48,389 nucleotides of DNA from Candidatus Peribacteraceae bacterium (GCA_028718905.1 JAQUKV010000011.1:1-48389), one strand, 5' to 3'. Counted from the stretch's first letter, positions 7,601 to 15,725 are shown. Program-made: numbers and translations. Notes: generated by a model from the letters alone, not told the origin.

Positions 7601-9859
7601 AAGGATTTCTTTGCCATTGAAGCGGAAGATCGGCCCACCGCCTACAGCAAATCGTTTGATGGTGGTACCCAACACGCCTGCGCTTAAGGAGAAGAGTCCG
7701 GTTTCCGCAAACCCTGATGCAACAGTCGCGGCTTTGTCCAACTTCGTGGGTTCGTTCCATAGCCCGCTGACCATATCACGGGGAACTTTAAAAATGACGA
7801 AATCCCGAATATTGCGCAGATCCGCGGCATAGAGAAATTGTCCGATCACCATTGCCACGACATTGCTGCGGCCCGCAAACGGAACAGACTTCCCTTTTTC
7901 TGTACCTTCTCCCAATAACAACTGACTGTGCTGCACGATCCGTGAACAAAAATGCGAGACATCTGATTCCTCGCCAAAGCGCATCCGGCTGGAGATCCGG
8001 AATATCTCATCTTTGTCCGCGACTGCAGGGTCGACGCAAAGATCGATTTCGCTGCCGCTTTGTTGTTTCCAACGGAGAATGCCATCTGCCCCGACCACAA
8101 GAGTGATTTTCATGGATTCCAGTGCCTGTTGGAGCGGTTTCAGTGCCTCCTGCGGCCGAGTGCCGCTCACCACCTGTGTACCGCATCGATCGGCAAGAAA
8201 GACTGTTTGGAACGCTTCCAGTTGCGCCAGGGCATTGGTGCACTTCTCTCCGATTTTCTCTTTCATATCCTCTGTAGACGTTGGGGCATTTTCTTTCCTC
8301 TCTTCAAGCCACCGCTTCAGATTCCCCAGTCCGGCACTGTTATTTTCGAACACAATCTTCTCGCGCGACGTACCGAGCAGCTCTGGAATTTTCTCATCGA
8401 GCGCTGTGACATATTGGCCAAGCTTTTTCAGAACCCACGGACCGAAATCTTCACCCGACCGAACAAATTCAACAACATGATCTTTCAGCTCCCCGATTTT
8501 ATCCAGAATGCCCCCCTGTGGAAGACCCAACACAATGGGTTTGCCTTCGCTGAACGCTTTCCCCAGTTGCGTAAAATTTTCGGGCATCCATAGTTCTTTA
8601 CCAGCCCTCACGGCAGCACGCATCCCCAGAACAGCGCCACCAGCGGCAAAGAGGGAAATAATCGGATGTCTGATGCCCCACGTCGCCATTTCCTTTGAAA
8701 TGCTCAACACTCTCGCCGCCGCAGAACCTCCACCTCTGATAATCGGCAGAAGCAGGCTAAACCTGTGGGCAATATATGCCGCAAACAACGCCTCATAGCG
8801 ATGTCCCACGATCCACTGCTCAAGATGTTTCAGTGCTGATTCGAAGTGCTGCTCATAATTCTCAATGGCGACATCGCCATGAGCATATTGAATACCGTTT
8901 TCAAGTTTTCTCTCGAATTTTTTCCCCATGTCCTCCATGAATTTCTGACAATCGGGACTCGCTTCGTCATCCTTGAGCCGAAAGGCGGACCGAATGGCCT
9001 TCGTGCCTTGCTCCGGATTCTCTTGATAAATCTCCCGATATGCCCGTACGGCATTCTGGTATGCGTCTTCACTTAAGCCATACTGCTCGGCTTTGTTCCC
9101 CAGACCCACCATAGACTTCAGACGATTTTCCGCACGAGCAAGAAACGCCTTCGCCTGATCCAACGATCCAAGGTTCTTCTTCATCCACTGCACGCCTTCG
9201 TAGACACCCCATCCCAAAATGCCCACGACCGGGACGCCGAGCATCACCTTCCAGAACCATCCGCTGCTCTTTTTTTCCGACGCCTCCGCCTTCTGCTCCT
9301 GTTTTGGCTCTCCTTTCCACCACTTCCACAAACGATACAAACTATAGACGCCGAGCGTCACTGTACCGCCGATTGCCAGTGCCGGAACGGGGTTCTCTTT
9401 CGACCACTCCCACGTTTTACCCGCCTTGTCCTGTGTCCACTCCCATCCCTTGTGCGCCTTCTCTGCCGTCCAGTCCCATGCGCGCTCCAGACCGTTTTTC
9501 TCGGCAGCAGAAACGGGGGTAGACGAGGTTTGTCGTGACACGTTGATGCCGTTCTGTAGGAGGCTGATCTTGCGCAGCGTTTCGGCTCGGGCTTTGGCCT
9601 GCGCTTGTAAGCGCTGGCAATTGGAATCGATGACGGAGCGCTGCTGCTCCGTAAGCGACTTGCTGCGCTCGAGCATGGCCCGGTATACAGGGGATGTCTC
9701 ATCGAGCGTTCCGACGGCCCGTTCCAGACGATCCACCGCCGCGTTATCCTGCATAAATGTTTCGAGTACCTGTTCGGGAAGAACCTCCACATTGCGGCAG
9801 AGGAGCCTCTTCTCGCGCAGGGATTCGGATGATCGACGAAAGAAGGATTGGAATGGCAT
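4664..9859 (-). CDS. Giant multi-pass membrane protein with PPLP-rich linker, unknown function
   Basis: The 1731-residue product has a charged helical N-terminus (1-140, probable coiled coil) and a W-rich segment (GWEWTQDKAGKTWEWSKEN). Membrane helices are predicted near residues 156-177, 200-223, 396-415 and 715-732, with a hydrophobic block near 1221-1278. A linker of repeated PPLP/PPPLP units spans about 905-1030, followed by an Ala-rich stretch. The C-terminal 450 residues look soluble and helical. I recognise no enzyme motif. ATG 9859 was chosen because it lies 8 nt after the stop of the upstream small gene; the frame also extends to a TTG at 9880. It is the last gene of a five-gene minus-strand cluster, and the W-rich segment recurs in the 10397-11665 product. 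A cell-envelope scaffold or surface machine is inference. Confidence 0.7.
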   Translation of the reverse strand: MPFQSFFRRSSESLREKRLLCRNVEVLPEQVLETFMQDNAAVDRLERAVGTLDETSPVYRAMLERSKSLTEQQRSVIDSNCQRLQAQAKARAETLRKISLLQNGINVSRQTSSTPVSAAEKNGLERAWDWTAEKAHKGWEWTQDKAGKTWEWSKENPVPALAIGGTVTLGVYSLYRLWKWWKGEPKQEQKAEASEKKSSGWFWKVMLGVPVVGILGWGVYEGVQWMKKNLGSLDQAKAFLARAENRLKSMVGLGNKAEQYGLSEDAYQNAVRAYREIYQENPEQGTKAIRSAFRLKDDEASPDCQKFMEDMGKKFERKLENGIQYAHGDVAIENYEQHFESALKHLEQWIVGHRYEALFAAYIAHRFSLLLPIIRGGGSAAARVLSISKEMATWGIRHPIISLFAAGGAVLGMRAAVRAGKELWMPENFTQLGKAFSEGKPIVLGLPQGGILDKIGELKDHVVEFVRSGEDFGPWVLKKLGQYVTALDEKIPELLGTSREKIVFENNSAGLGNLKRWLEERKENAPTSTEDMKEKIGEKCTNALAQLEAFQTVFLADRCGTQVVSGTRPQEALKPLQQALESMKITLVVGADGILRWKQQSGSEIDLCVDPAVADKDEIFRISSRMRFGEESDVSHFCSRIVQHSQLLLGEGTEKGKSVPFAGRSNVVAMVIGQFLYAADLRNIRDFVIFKVPRDMVSGLWNEPTKLDKAATVASGFAETGLFSLSAGVLGTTIKRFAVGGGPIFRFNGKEILQGSIPVWAQWKMIRDTYRGSKDVSLMKYLVSEHNPGSGFLNRFSGYRRSWYINTVLGKAGIKNIAWIGIIEHSQSVKELDKIAGKLGMRHLLQKGMSPDQMRNVLKIHIFDRMKKVKMLQFSLRNWGTRLVIPGPIGDYQAIWHDTLRWNNARTGLPPPLPITPPPLPASVAVTPPLPASIAAVPPLPATASATPSPLPATPPPLPKTASRPLPLPKSGAQPPPLPRAPATPPPLPKPKTVPPPLPQSPSAPAGAPAQPATKPASSPPPLPERQPVSSTSTATEAPPSKLTPADRGVRPNVPNGEGASALDGQPEGVKQAARQTAAAETAAASAAAAEIPAAAPGARHLESILSDERIAKALAGAKDATDIEKALRAELAALEPKTLNMIAESGRAKKLLSGAIVSGKAPEIARIANAARRATYLKAGWNGVGAVGDVYGIYMAWCDYEQNKERILQTDNPDLKLLYSRANYLYAAEGASSAAGLLLGGIAIYQSVAAGNALIVALGAPAGMVMLPIAALAFGARVTYQKCEESTEYHLLNSRDMQKKYTPGQILEHIGKSSRLENVNWAQDFFLNAETARRANENARWEGYDAYFAQIAAEHIRPASIMDIDADSISSGVAGDPKAMQTFLENAINVQQTERISTFVRAADRYVAYKTQGSFKLVTSEVLRNAALYAEIQFDQWERTGSADARPKDDATYWEEMELNVVSRAAESSKLIMADVSKFASDPVQFEREAPGKLLYLLRDELADCERRLITKDYSNWSNGANWIPFKNWYGDRDLQMVARGVVAEQLFDVLQQAVDGVRQKKSFSETEARQLHARLRTVLTQDFDTLAVENMSKENVGTLRYVGEQTSRLGMVNILRLFGAPVQSAHPAEKEQGSDRGLHQKVTAGTALMERITANHDGSYYTKQFGWMGNKFLYMRFDEGQGKWLAGLWNLEELKDPATFCCTMWGGSEKYNRLLEDLAAINRGEEPSQ
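6768..7139 (-). repeat. PPLP/PPPLP-encoding repeat in the giant gene
   Basis: About ten imperfect units encoding PPLP or PPPLP, separated by Ala/Thr/Ser/Lys-rich spacers, form a long flexible linker. The coding strand is strongly C-rich here. Confidence 0.75.
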
Positions 9860-9867
9860 GGTGATAG

Positions 9868-10065
9868 TCAGGAACGCCAAATGGAACGGAAGGCCTCACG
9901 GATCGAAAGACCGGCAGTGCGCACGCCGCGGATAATCGTGGCGGTGGTTCCGACGGCCGCCGGGTCAATGACACGATCGTATGCACCATGCACCCAACGC
10001 TGTACCCGTTCGACGGGCGTGGCATCCATGGGCAGATTCCGGTGCTCAATTTTTTTGTGGGTCAT
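9868..10065 (-). CDS. Small protein of the giant-membrane-protein cluster
   Basis: A 65-residue product starting MTHKKIEHRNLPMD, with two short helices including VQRWVHGAYDRVIDP and a basic end (SIREAFRSIWRS). No family is recognised. It ends 8 nt before the ATG of the giant gene and is probably translated from the same message. A longer frame begins at 10101, but 10065 is preceded by the pyrimidine-rich leader common in this genome. A start at 10029 is also possible. Confidence 0.45.
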   Translation of the reverse strand: MTHKKIEHRNLPMDATPVERVQRWVHGAYDRVIDPAAVGTTATIIRGVRTAGLSIREAFRSIWRS

Positions 10066-10116
10066 GGACAGGAGAGGAAGGGGTTGAAGAAATGATTGCA
10101 CGAACGTGCCTTACGA

Positions 10117-10377
10117 TTACGCAGGAAGCTCCTGTGCGCCCGAAGCGGGCCCGATGGCAGGCGGTACCTCGGGTGCGGGTAATTGCATGGGAGCTTCACT
10201 CTGCACCGGCTCGGGCAGTGCCTCCTGCGGTACCTTGCCGGGGGGGAGAAGATCCGCAAACTGACTGCGGTGATCAGCCACCATATCCGGCACAACCGGC
10301 GGAGGAACCTGTGACTGCTGCACGGGCAATTTTTCGGGCAGGGAACCTTCGGGAAGGGGTGGAGTAGAGGTGAGCAT
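10117..10377 (-). CDS. Small proline-rich protein of the same cluster
   Basis: An 86-residue product rich in Pro, Glu and Gln (TPPLPEGSLPEKLPV, PPPVVPDMV, LPAPEVPPA), probably disordered and similar in style to the giant protein's linker. ATG 10377 follows a pyrimidine-rich leader 20 nt beyond the upstream stop. A start at 10419 would add a short hydrophobic N-terminus resembling a signal peptide (FLLCSLSLFSIML) and overlap the upstream gene by 23 nt. I cannot decide between the two. Confidence 0.45.
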   Translation of the reverse strand: MLTSTPPLPEGSLPEKLPVQQSQVPPPVVPDMVADHRSQFADLLPPGKVPQEALPEPVQSEAPMQLPAPEVPPAIGPASGAQELPA

Positions 10378-10396
10378 GATTGAAAAAAGGGAAAGG

Positions 10397-11665
10397 CTAC
10401 ACAGAAGGAACGACTTCAAAAGTCATCTTTTGTTTCTTCTCGACACCGGCACCGTTGCGGTACGTCACCTCAAGTGTTTTTTTGCCGGTAATAACGGCAT
10501 TCGCCACATTTCCAAGCTCCTGCTTGGTAACGGTGATCGTGCCAGGAATGAGCGCTGATGCTTTACCGGTGAAAGCAACATTACCGTCACTCAACTCTTC
10601 AATTTTTGTTACAGAAACAGGAACACCGACATTCACGCGATACTTCCTATCGTTCATTTTGAGGAGCGTTTCATTCTTTTCCGTGATCTTCGAAATATCG
10701 ATTCCGTTAATGGTGAAAGACTGTACCTCGGTGCGCGTGATATGCTCCGGAGTCGGAGGTTGGGAAGGCGCAGCAGGGGCGACTGCCGAAGTGACACTGG
10801 GAACGGCGGGCGCCGCCATTTTTTGCGCAACGACCTGATCGGCCGCCAGTTCCAGCTCCGACTGCTTCACCGTGAGCGGACCCGTGCGGTTGGCACGCAC
10901 GTTGAGCGCCACGGCCTTGCAGAAGCCATCGAACGAACCGCCTTTGTCGTTATCGGAGAGTGCCCGATACTTCTCCATGAATGCTGCGAGCGACATCTCC
11001 TGATCGGGAGTATTGGGAGTGACTTCGATCCTGTACCTCGAAAAATTCTTGTAGATCACGCCAAAGTCCCCCATGAGAAAATTGAGCGGCTTCTTGATCC
11101 AGTCCGGCAGGTAGTCATCCACGGACGCCGCAAGCGAGCCGAAGGCGTGCGCCGATTTCTCTCGCAGCCACGCCCACCCCGACCCGATAGCCGCGATGGT
11201 GGCCGTCGCCCCTTCGACAAAGTGCTTCCATCCGCCGCCGGCCTTTTCGGATGTCCATGCCCCGAAACTCTTCATCCATCCGATGACCGTCTCGGCACCC
11301 TTCTTGAGGGTGTCACCGGCCTGTGCCATCCAGCCTTCGGGCTTCTGTTCCGCTGCGCCGCGGGTAGCCTCCACTTCGGCCTTGAGGGCATTGCGCTTCT
11401 CTTCAACAAGATCACGGATTCCGATCAACGCATTCAGAAGATCCGGAGAAATCAAGTTCTGGTCGATATTCTGCTTCAGCGCATCGAGATCTTTCTTTTC
11501 CATGCCCTGCAGTCGCTCCCGGATAAGAGTTTTCTTTCCCTCATCGTCAGCAATAGCCTCCACATCTGTCTTGAGCTTCTCAAGAAAATTCTTGGTTCTG
11601 TCAGCAACCTCGCGTGCGGCGTCGGGTGACGGCTTGGGCGCTTCTTTTGGTGTTTCTGTGGACAT
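10397..11665 (-). CDS. Membrane-associated protein of the cluster, unknown function
   Basis: The 422-residue product has a charged coiled-coil-like N-terminus (about 20-100). A W-rich amphipathic/hydrophobic region follows (IGWMKSFGAWTSEKAGGGWKH and IAAIGSGWAWLREK, about 128-175) that echoes the giant protein's segment. Next come a short folded region, a Pro/Ala linker, and a C-terminal beta-rich domain of about 100 residues. The C-terminal domain has the same general position and length as that of the upstream 392-residue protein. No known family is recognised. It lies 23 nt downstream of the 11689-12867 gene and is probably co-transcribed. Confidence 0.65.
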   Translation of the reverse strand: MSTETPKEAPKPSPDAAREVADRTKNFLEKLKTDVEAIADDEGKKTLIRERLQGMEKKDLDALKQNIDQNLISPDLLNALIGIRDLVEEKRNALKAEVEATRGAAEQKPEGWMAQAGDTLKKGAETVIGWMKSFGAWTSEKAGGGWKHFVEGATATIAAIGSGWAWLREKSAHAFGSLAASVDDYLPDWIKKPLNFLMGDFGVIYKNFSRYRIEVTPNTPDQEMSLAAFMEKYRALSDNDKGGSFDGFCKAVALNVRANRTGPLTVKQSELELAADQVVAQKMAAPAVPSVTSAVAPAAPSQPPTPEHITRTEVQSFTINGIDISKITEKNETLLKMNDRKYRVNVGVPVSVTKIEELSDGNVAFTGKASALIPGTITVTKQELGNVANAVITGKKTLEVTYRNGAGVEKKQKMTFEVVPSV

Positions 11666-11688
11666 GGAAACAAAAGGAAAAAATTTGT

Positions 11689-12867
11689 TTAAACCCGCTC
11701 AAAGCGGAATCCGCTGCCAACGGGTAGCGGGCCAGAAGGATTTTGCACAACAGCCTCCAAGAAAATACGAATATCATTCATCGCAAGGAGACGGGAGGGA
11801 TAGTTAATGTTTGTAGTGGTCCCAGTAACTTTCGCTATGTTTGACGCTTCCCCAGAAAGTTGAAGACCATCCTTGGAAAGCTGTGCACTTCGCAGATTAA
11901 ATTGTAGCGCATCGAAGCCATCTGCATTGAGAATCAAATGATATCGAACAGGAACACTCTCTCCGACAGCAACAGTGATTTCACCACTGGGTAGAGCCTG
12001 TAGACTGACCGTCTTGTCCTTCACGGTAACTTTCACGGGCGCGCCGCTCATGATATTCATCGGCGTCACGAGGGACTCCAGAGGCTGGACGAACTCGGGT
12101 GCCTGCGCCACCTGTCCGGGAAGCGTGGGTGGCAGTTCCTGCGCGGTAGTCGCCATATCGAGCAGATCATTGTGCGTGACTGCGGTCTTGCCGCCGTTGC
12201 CGCCCTTCTTCTTCCACTCACTCACCACCTCGCTGTAGTACATCTCACGGTTGAATGCGGGGCTGCGGGTCTGAGCGAGCACCTTGTAGCGATCGGCCAA
12301 CTGCGCCTGTCCGCGCTCTGCCGCCTCACCTTTGGCCTTCGCTTCGGGATCGTCGGGGCTGACCGGTGTGGGCGCCAGATTGCCCTTCTTGAGCGCAGAC
12401 ATGAGCTCGGCGAAGTCGGCGCCGGCCATCTCATTCAGCCACTCGGCCGCCTTCTTAAACCCGAGCATCGAGAGCGTAGAGGCCATGCCGCGCAGGGTGG
12501 AGGAACCCATCGCCTGAATCTGCTTCATGAACTTCTGGACGATCTCGAACGCCTTCTGCATCCCGTCGCTGATCTTGTCGAAGGCACCTTTGCCGGTGCC
12601 CAGATCTTCCTCTGCAGAAGTTTTCGGGACGACCTGAGGAGTGGATGAAAATTGCGAAGGAGTTTGAGAATTTTCAATGCTTGTTTCAATTTGGGCCACT
12701 TTGGGAGCTTCGGTACCTCTCGAAATGTTCTCCACACCCTGATGTGTCTTCGCGCGCGCAGATGCTCTGTCGAGGTGACCTGATGGAATTATCCCTGTAT
12801 CCACCTTCTTATCTTGTGACTTATCTGACTGTTCAACAGAAGGCTTTGGAGCGTCAGGAGTATCCAT
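11689..12867 (-). CDS. First gene of the giant-membrane-protein cluster, unknown function
   Basis: The 392-residue product has a disordered Lys/Ser/Asp-rich N-terminus (1-95). A helical region follows with a possible amphipathic segment (STLRGMASTLSMLGFKKAAEWLNEMA, given here only as the region about 138-165), then a linker, then a beta-rich C-terminal domain comparable to that of the 422-residue neighbour. There is no signal peptide and no enzyme motif. The start ATG 12867 is preceded by a TAAGAT candidate about 20 nt upstream. It is probably the first gene of an operon running down to 4664. Confidence 0.65.
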   Translation of the reverse strand: MDTPDAPKPSVEQSDKSQDKKVDTGIIPSGHLDRASARAKTHQGVENISRGTEAPKVAQIETSIENSQTPSQFSSTPQVVPKTSAEEDLGTGKGAFDKISDGMQKAFEIVQKFMKQIQAMGSSTLRGMASTLSMLGFKKAAEWLNEMAGADFAELMSALKKGNLAPTPVSPDDPEAKAKGEAAERGQAQLADRYKVLAQTRSPAFNREMYYSEVVSEWKKKGGNGGKTAVTHNDLLDMATTAQELPPTLPGQVAQAPEFVQPLESLVTPMNIMSGAPVKVTVKDKTVSLQALPSGEITVAVGESVPVRYHLILNADGFDALQFNLRSAQLSKDGLQLSGEASNIAKVTGTTTNINYPSRLLAMNDIRIFLEAVVQNPSGPLPVGSGFRFERV

Positions 12868-12951
12868 GTTTGTTTTGGGAAAGTATCTTACTATTCTACC
12901 ACAAAAACCCCATTTCCCTCAACCCCACAACACACACGGATTGGGAGGATC

Positions 12952-12960
12952 TGCTAGAGT
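12952..12960 (+). promoter_or_regulatory. Extended -10 candidate for raiA
   Basis: TGCTAGAGT matches an extended -10 (TGn-TANNNT). It lies about 50 nt before the raiA ATG, leaving a C-rich leader that includes a CCCTACG array. Confidence 0.4.
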
Positions 12961-12975
12961 GCAAAAACCACATTT

Positions 12976-12996
12976 CCCTACGCCCTACGCCCTACT
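12976..12996. repeat. CCCTACG heptamer microsatellite
   Basis: Two to three units of CCCTACG lie in the raiA leader. Related arrays are at 4459-4491 and 19398-19422. Confidence 0.5.
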
Positions 12997-13011
12997 CCTC
13001 CCCCCTTCTCC

Positions 13012-13356
13012 ATGAACATCCGGCACTTCGAAAAGAACTTCACCTTCACCGGCCGAGAACTGCCGACGATTGCCCGTAAGATCGGCAAGATCGCCACCTA
13101 CTGCAAGCGCGTGCAGGATGCGTCTTCGGCTATTCGCGTGGAGGTGGAGCGGCAGACGACCAAGAAAGAACGTGATCAGATCATGGTCACGGTCATGGTG
13201 GAATTGCCCGAGAAAGTGCTGCGCGCGGAATCGCGCAAGCCCGATGTGATCGATGCCCTCGACCGCTGCATCGAGAAACTGGAACCACAACTGAAAAGAT
13301 ACAAGGAGAAATGGACAGGAAAAGCAAGGGCGAAGAAAGCAAAGGAGGCTGCTTAG
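13012..13356 (+). CDS. raiA: Ribosome hibernation factor RaiA/HPF, short form
   Basis: The 114-residue product matches the HPF/YfiA/RaiA fold. It has an early F-x-x-K-N-F-x-F-T-G-R-E-L segment, a central I-R-V-E-V-E-R-Q-T strand, the MVTVMVELPEKVLRAES strand-turn, and DVIDALDRCIEKLEPQLKRYKEK as the final helix. The family binds the 30S decoding region in stationary phase and blocks translation. It lacks the long C-terminal dimerisation domain of long HPF, so it should not dimerise 70S ribosomes by that route. The C-terminus is very basic. It runs convergent to the four-helix-bundle gene with only 4 nt between stops. Confidence 0.88.
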   Translation: MNIRHFEKNFTFTGRELPTIARKIGKIATYCKRVQDASSAIRVEVERQTTKKERDQIMVTVMVELPEKVLRAESRKPDVIDALDRCIEKLEPQLKRYKEKWTGKARAKKAKEAA

Positions 13357-13380
13357 CTGATTAGCTTGTTAGCTTTTTAG
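13357..13380. repeat. Inverted repeat, left arm, flanking the four-helix-bundle gene
   Basis: This arm is the reverse complement of 13810-13833 at 22 of 24 positions (core CTAAAAAGCTAAC...AGCTAAT). It overlaps the 3' end of the four-helix-bundle gene. Confidence 0.75.
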
Positions 13381-13747
13381 ATGAGGAGCCGAGGTTCGAG
13401 ATCATCGCATTGAGCATCCGCATGACTTCATGGAGAAGTTGTGAGACCCGCTGAAGATGTTCTTTGCTGCCAAAATGTAATCGTTCCGATATTTCCACCT
13501 GAGTTTCCAGTTCTGCTCCTGAGGCATAGGAAATGTGAAGAAACTGCCGATAGCCGTTTGCCGTACTTCTCCTTCTCCCCTCCGCAATATTCGAAGGAAT
13601 GGAAACGGCACTCCTGCGCATCTGTGAAACCAATCCATAGATCTCAGATTTCGGAAAAGTTTCCGTACACTGGTAAATCAATACCACCAAATCCATGGAT
13701 TTCTGCCAAACCACAAGGTCGCGATACGAGTGAACCTGAATTGACAT
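13361..13747 (-). CDS. Four-helix-bundle protein (S23 / 23S rRNA intervening-sequence family)
   Basis: The 128-residue protein has the family pattern: YRDLVVWQKSMDL at the start, then FPKSEIYGLVSQMRRSAVSIPSNIAEG, R...YRQFLHISYASGAELETQ, and a late LHEVMRMLNAMI helix. Members are encoded in intervening sequences of 23S rRNA genes in some bacteria and are free-standing in many CPR genomes. Their function is not established. This gene is flanked by 24-bp inverted repeats (13357-13380 and 13810-13833), so the whole 477-bp unit resembles a small mobile cassette. Confidence 0.88.
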   Translation of the reverse strand: MSIQVHSYRDLVVWQKSMDLVVLIYQCTETFPKSEIYGLVSQMRRSAVSIPSNIAEGRRRSTANGYRQFLHISYASGAELETQVEISERLHFGSKEHLQRVSQLLHEVMRMLNAMISNLGSSSKKLTS

Positions 13748-13809
13748 AGGAAAGGCACCCTACCAATAAACCAAAATCACCACAACCGAAGAAGCTCATC
13801 AGCTACAAG

Positions 13810-13833
13810 CTAAAAAGCTAACCAGCTAATAAG
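13810..13833. repeat. Inverted repeat, right arm, flanking the four-helix-bundle gene
   Basis: CTAAAAAGCTAACCAGCTAA and four further bases match the complement of 13357-13380 with two mismatches. It lies 62 bp upstream of the gene's start. Confidence 0.75.
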
Positions 13834-13841
13834 AAGCTCCT

Positions 13842-14876
13842 TCACTCCCACTCCACCCGGTCAAAACTTGGCAGAACAGTGACCCACGTCTGTCCGGGAG
13901 CAAAGAGAATCGACGAACCGTCCGCCGTTTCGAAGACGAAGGAACTCATCAGATCTTTCTTGCGCCACACCCCTTCCTGCACCGTACCGCTTCTGAAGAG
14001 GAGTGCGCGACCGTTGCCTGTCACCGGAATCGTGAGGCGGCCCATCTCGCCGATCCCCGTTACCGGCATCTCGAGGACAAGAACATTGCGCGGATGACCC
14101 TGATCCGCAACCGAACCGCTGGAGCGGATATACGCATCCCGCAGCCGCGAGTAGCGGTACGCGACGTCGTGGTCGGGATTGTAAAAGTTGAGTGTCACCG
14201 TTTCCGCCGCAGGGGAAGAAACGTTATTGCCGACCGCGTAAGGAGGCCACGGGGTTCCGGCAATCGCATCGCCGGGAAGCGCGACAATGGCCGGGCGCTC
14301 GATGAAGAGGTTATGCGGCTCGGGAATATGGGCATCACGCTCGGCGCTGCCATAGTGCGACAGGAGATCGATGGCCGTGATGTCGCCATTGTGCGCTTTG
14401 GCGTACGCCTCGGGACTCGCCCCCGCATGAATCACCGTCGAGACGAGCGGACGCAGCGCATCGATGAAATAAGGCCGAAGGGAGCGCACCGGACCGACAC
14501 GCTTGGGCAGCGCATCCGCATCGAACACGACGGCGAACCGCGTGATGAATCCCTCCACGGGGAACTCCCACACCATCAATGCATCGGCGATACCCTCCTG
14601 ATGCGGACGCGCACTCTCGTGATTCTCGATCATCACCGCGAGCAGGCGCGTACGCGGCATATCGCTTGGAATCCGGAGCCCCGAGAGGATGGTCGCATCA
14701 CTGCCGGCGCTCCCCGCCTGCCGGTGACGCACCGGCTCCCATCCCGCCGTAGAAGCGGAGGAACCCGGCGCAATGAGCCGCACCAGAAAGACACTCGCAA
14801 AAAACACACCAAAGACGATGCCAACCGCGATGCCCAGCGAACGAACCTGCACTCTGTTGAGAAGAAGTATTTTCAT
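13842..14876 (-). CDS. DUF3048 (YerB-like) membrane-anchored protein
   Basis: The 344-residue product begins with a single membrane anchor (about 11-30, LGIAVGIVFGVFFASVFLV). It then has the DUF3048 pattern: LLAVMIENHESARPHQEGIADALMVWE (start near 71), TRFAVVFDA, and RVGPVRSLRPYFIDAL. A second domain contains FYNPDHDVAYRYS and ends with FAPGQTWVTVLP. The family is extracytoplasmic and its biochemical role is unknown. The ATG at 14876 is 19 nt past the stop of rplY, so the two are probably co-transcribed; a longer frame upstream only reads the antisense-like shifted end of rplY. Confidence 0.82.
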   Translation of the reverse strand: MKILLLNRVQVRSLGIAVGIVFGVFFASVFLVRLIAPGSSASTAGWEPVRHRQAGSAGSDATILSGLRIPSDMPRTRLLAVMIENHESARPHQEGIADALMVWEFPVEGFITRFAVVFDADALPKRVGPVRSLRPYFIDALRPLVSTVIHAGASPEAYAKAHNGDITAIDLLSHYGSAERDAHIPEPHNLFIERPAIVALPGDAIAGTPWPPYAVGNNVSSPAAETVTLNFYNPDHDVAYRYSRLRDAYIRSSGSVADQGHPRNVLVLEMPVTGIGEMGRLTIPVTGNGRALLFRSGTVQEGVWRKKDLMSSFVFETADGSSILFAPGQTWVTVLPSFDRVEWE

Positions 14877-14895
14877 TGCATCAGAAATGAATTGC

Positions 14896-15600
14896 CTACT
14901 CCTTGCCTTTCTTTTCCTTCTTCGCGGGAGCTTCCGCTGCCGCCGGAGCCGCAGCAGCCCCCTCCGCTGTCGGAGCACCCTCCGCACTCGCAGCTCCTTC
15001 CGCCGGAGCACCTTCCACGGTGGCGGCCGACGTCGGCAGGACTTCCTCCTCCTTGCGCTGTTCCTGCGCAGTGACGAGCACCGTCTCGGGATCATCCAGA
15101 ATGGTCACACCCGATGGAGCAACGAGATCCATGACCTTTACGACATCATGCACCTGTGAGAGTTTTGTAAGAGACGCTTCAATATCGTGAGGCAGATCCA
15201 TCGGCAGACAGCGCACCGTCACGTGGTTCTGTACCGTCACGATGACCGCGGCGAATTCCTTCACTGCAAGGGCCTCGCCCGTAAAGCGCAGCGGAACCGG
15301 AGCCTCGATCTCTTTCTTCAGGTTCACTGCGTAGAAATCCACATGACTGATTTTGCCGGTAATGGGGTGAAACTGGAGCTGATGAAAGAGCACCGGCACC
15401 TTTTTTCCGTCGATATCCAGATCGACCAGCGTGTTCGCTCCCGCCTTGGTGTAGGCCTTGGTGAGCTCCAAAGACGCACACTGCATCTGGGTATTCTTCA
15501 CCTCATTGCCGTAGAGCACGCACGGCACGCCGTTGCCACGACGAATCTCGCTGGGGGTACCCTTTGCCCGGGCCGTTGCTGTGAGTGAAACCATTTCCAT
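14896..15600 (-). CDS. rplY: 50S ribosomal protein L25/TL5 (CTC form)
   Basis: The 234-residue protein binds 5S rRNA. Residues about 3-95 are the L25 domain (GVPCVLYG, FHPITGKISHVDF), and about 96-185 are the TL5/CTC beta domain (VPLRFTGEA, LPHDIEASLTKL, DDPETVLV). The last 50 residues are a low-complexity Ala/Glu/Gly/Pro tail ending in Lys-rich sequence, longer than in many relatives. Translation could also start at the second Met (residue 3). A probable promoter lies near 15635-15650, leaving a pyrimidine-rich leader. Confidence 0.93.
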   Translation of the reverse strand: MEMVSLTATARAKGTPSEIRRGNGVPCVLYGNEVKNTQMQCASLELTKAYTKAGANTLVDLDIDGKKVPVLFHQLQFHPITGKISHVDFYAVNLKKEIEAPVPLRFTGEALAVKEFAAVIVTVQNHVTVRCLPMDLPHDIEASLTKLSQVHDVVKVMDLVAPSGVTILDDPETVLVTAQEQRKEEEVLPTSAATVEGAPAEGAASAEGAPTAEGAAAAPAAAEAPAKKEKKGKE

Positions 15601-15660
15601 GCAGAAGAGGAAAAACTCGAGAGGAAGAAAAATTGCATAGGACGCAACATGCGGACAGCG

Positions 15661-15725
15661 TCTCCTCTGCCCCTCTCCCCTGCGAGAAGGGGGAGAGGTG
15701 GGTGAGGGGGCTCAACACCAGCGGA
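15661..15725. repeat. C-rich/G-rich palindromic repeat upstream of rplY
   Basis: CCCCTCTCCCCTGCG is followed by GAAGGGGGAGAGG and GTGAGGGGG, forming a C/G-rich hairpin. The same family occurs at 16735-16790, 16830-16882 and, in frame, within uvrC. The rest of the 15601-15894 gap shows no gene. Confidence 0.6.

Noticed and set aside
14094..15074. A 326-codon plus-strand frame opposite the DUF3048 and rplY genes
   Set aside because: Antisense shadow of two recognised genes with a very basic, featureless product.
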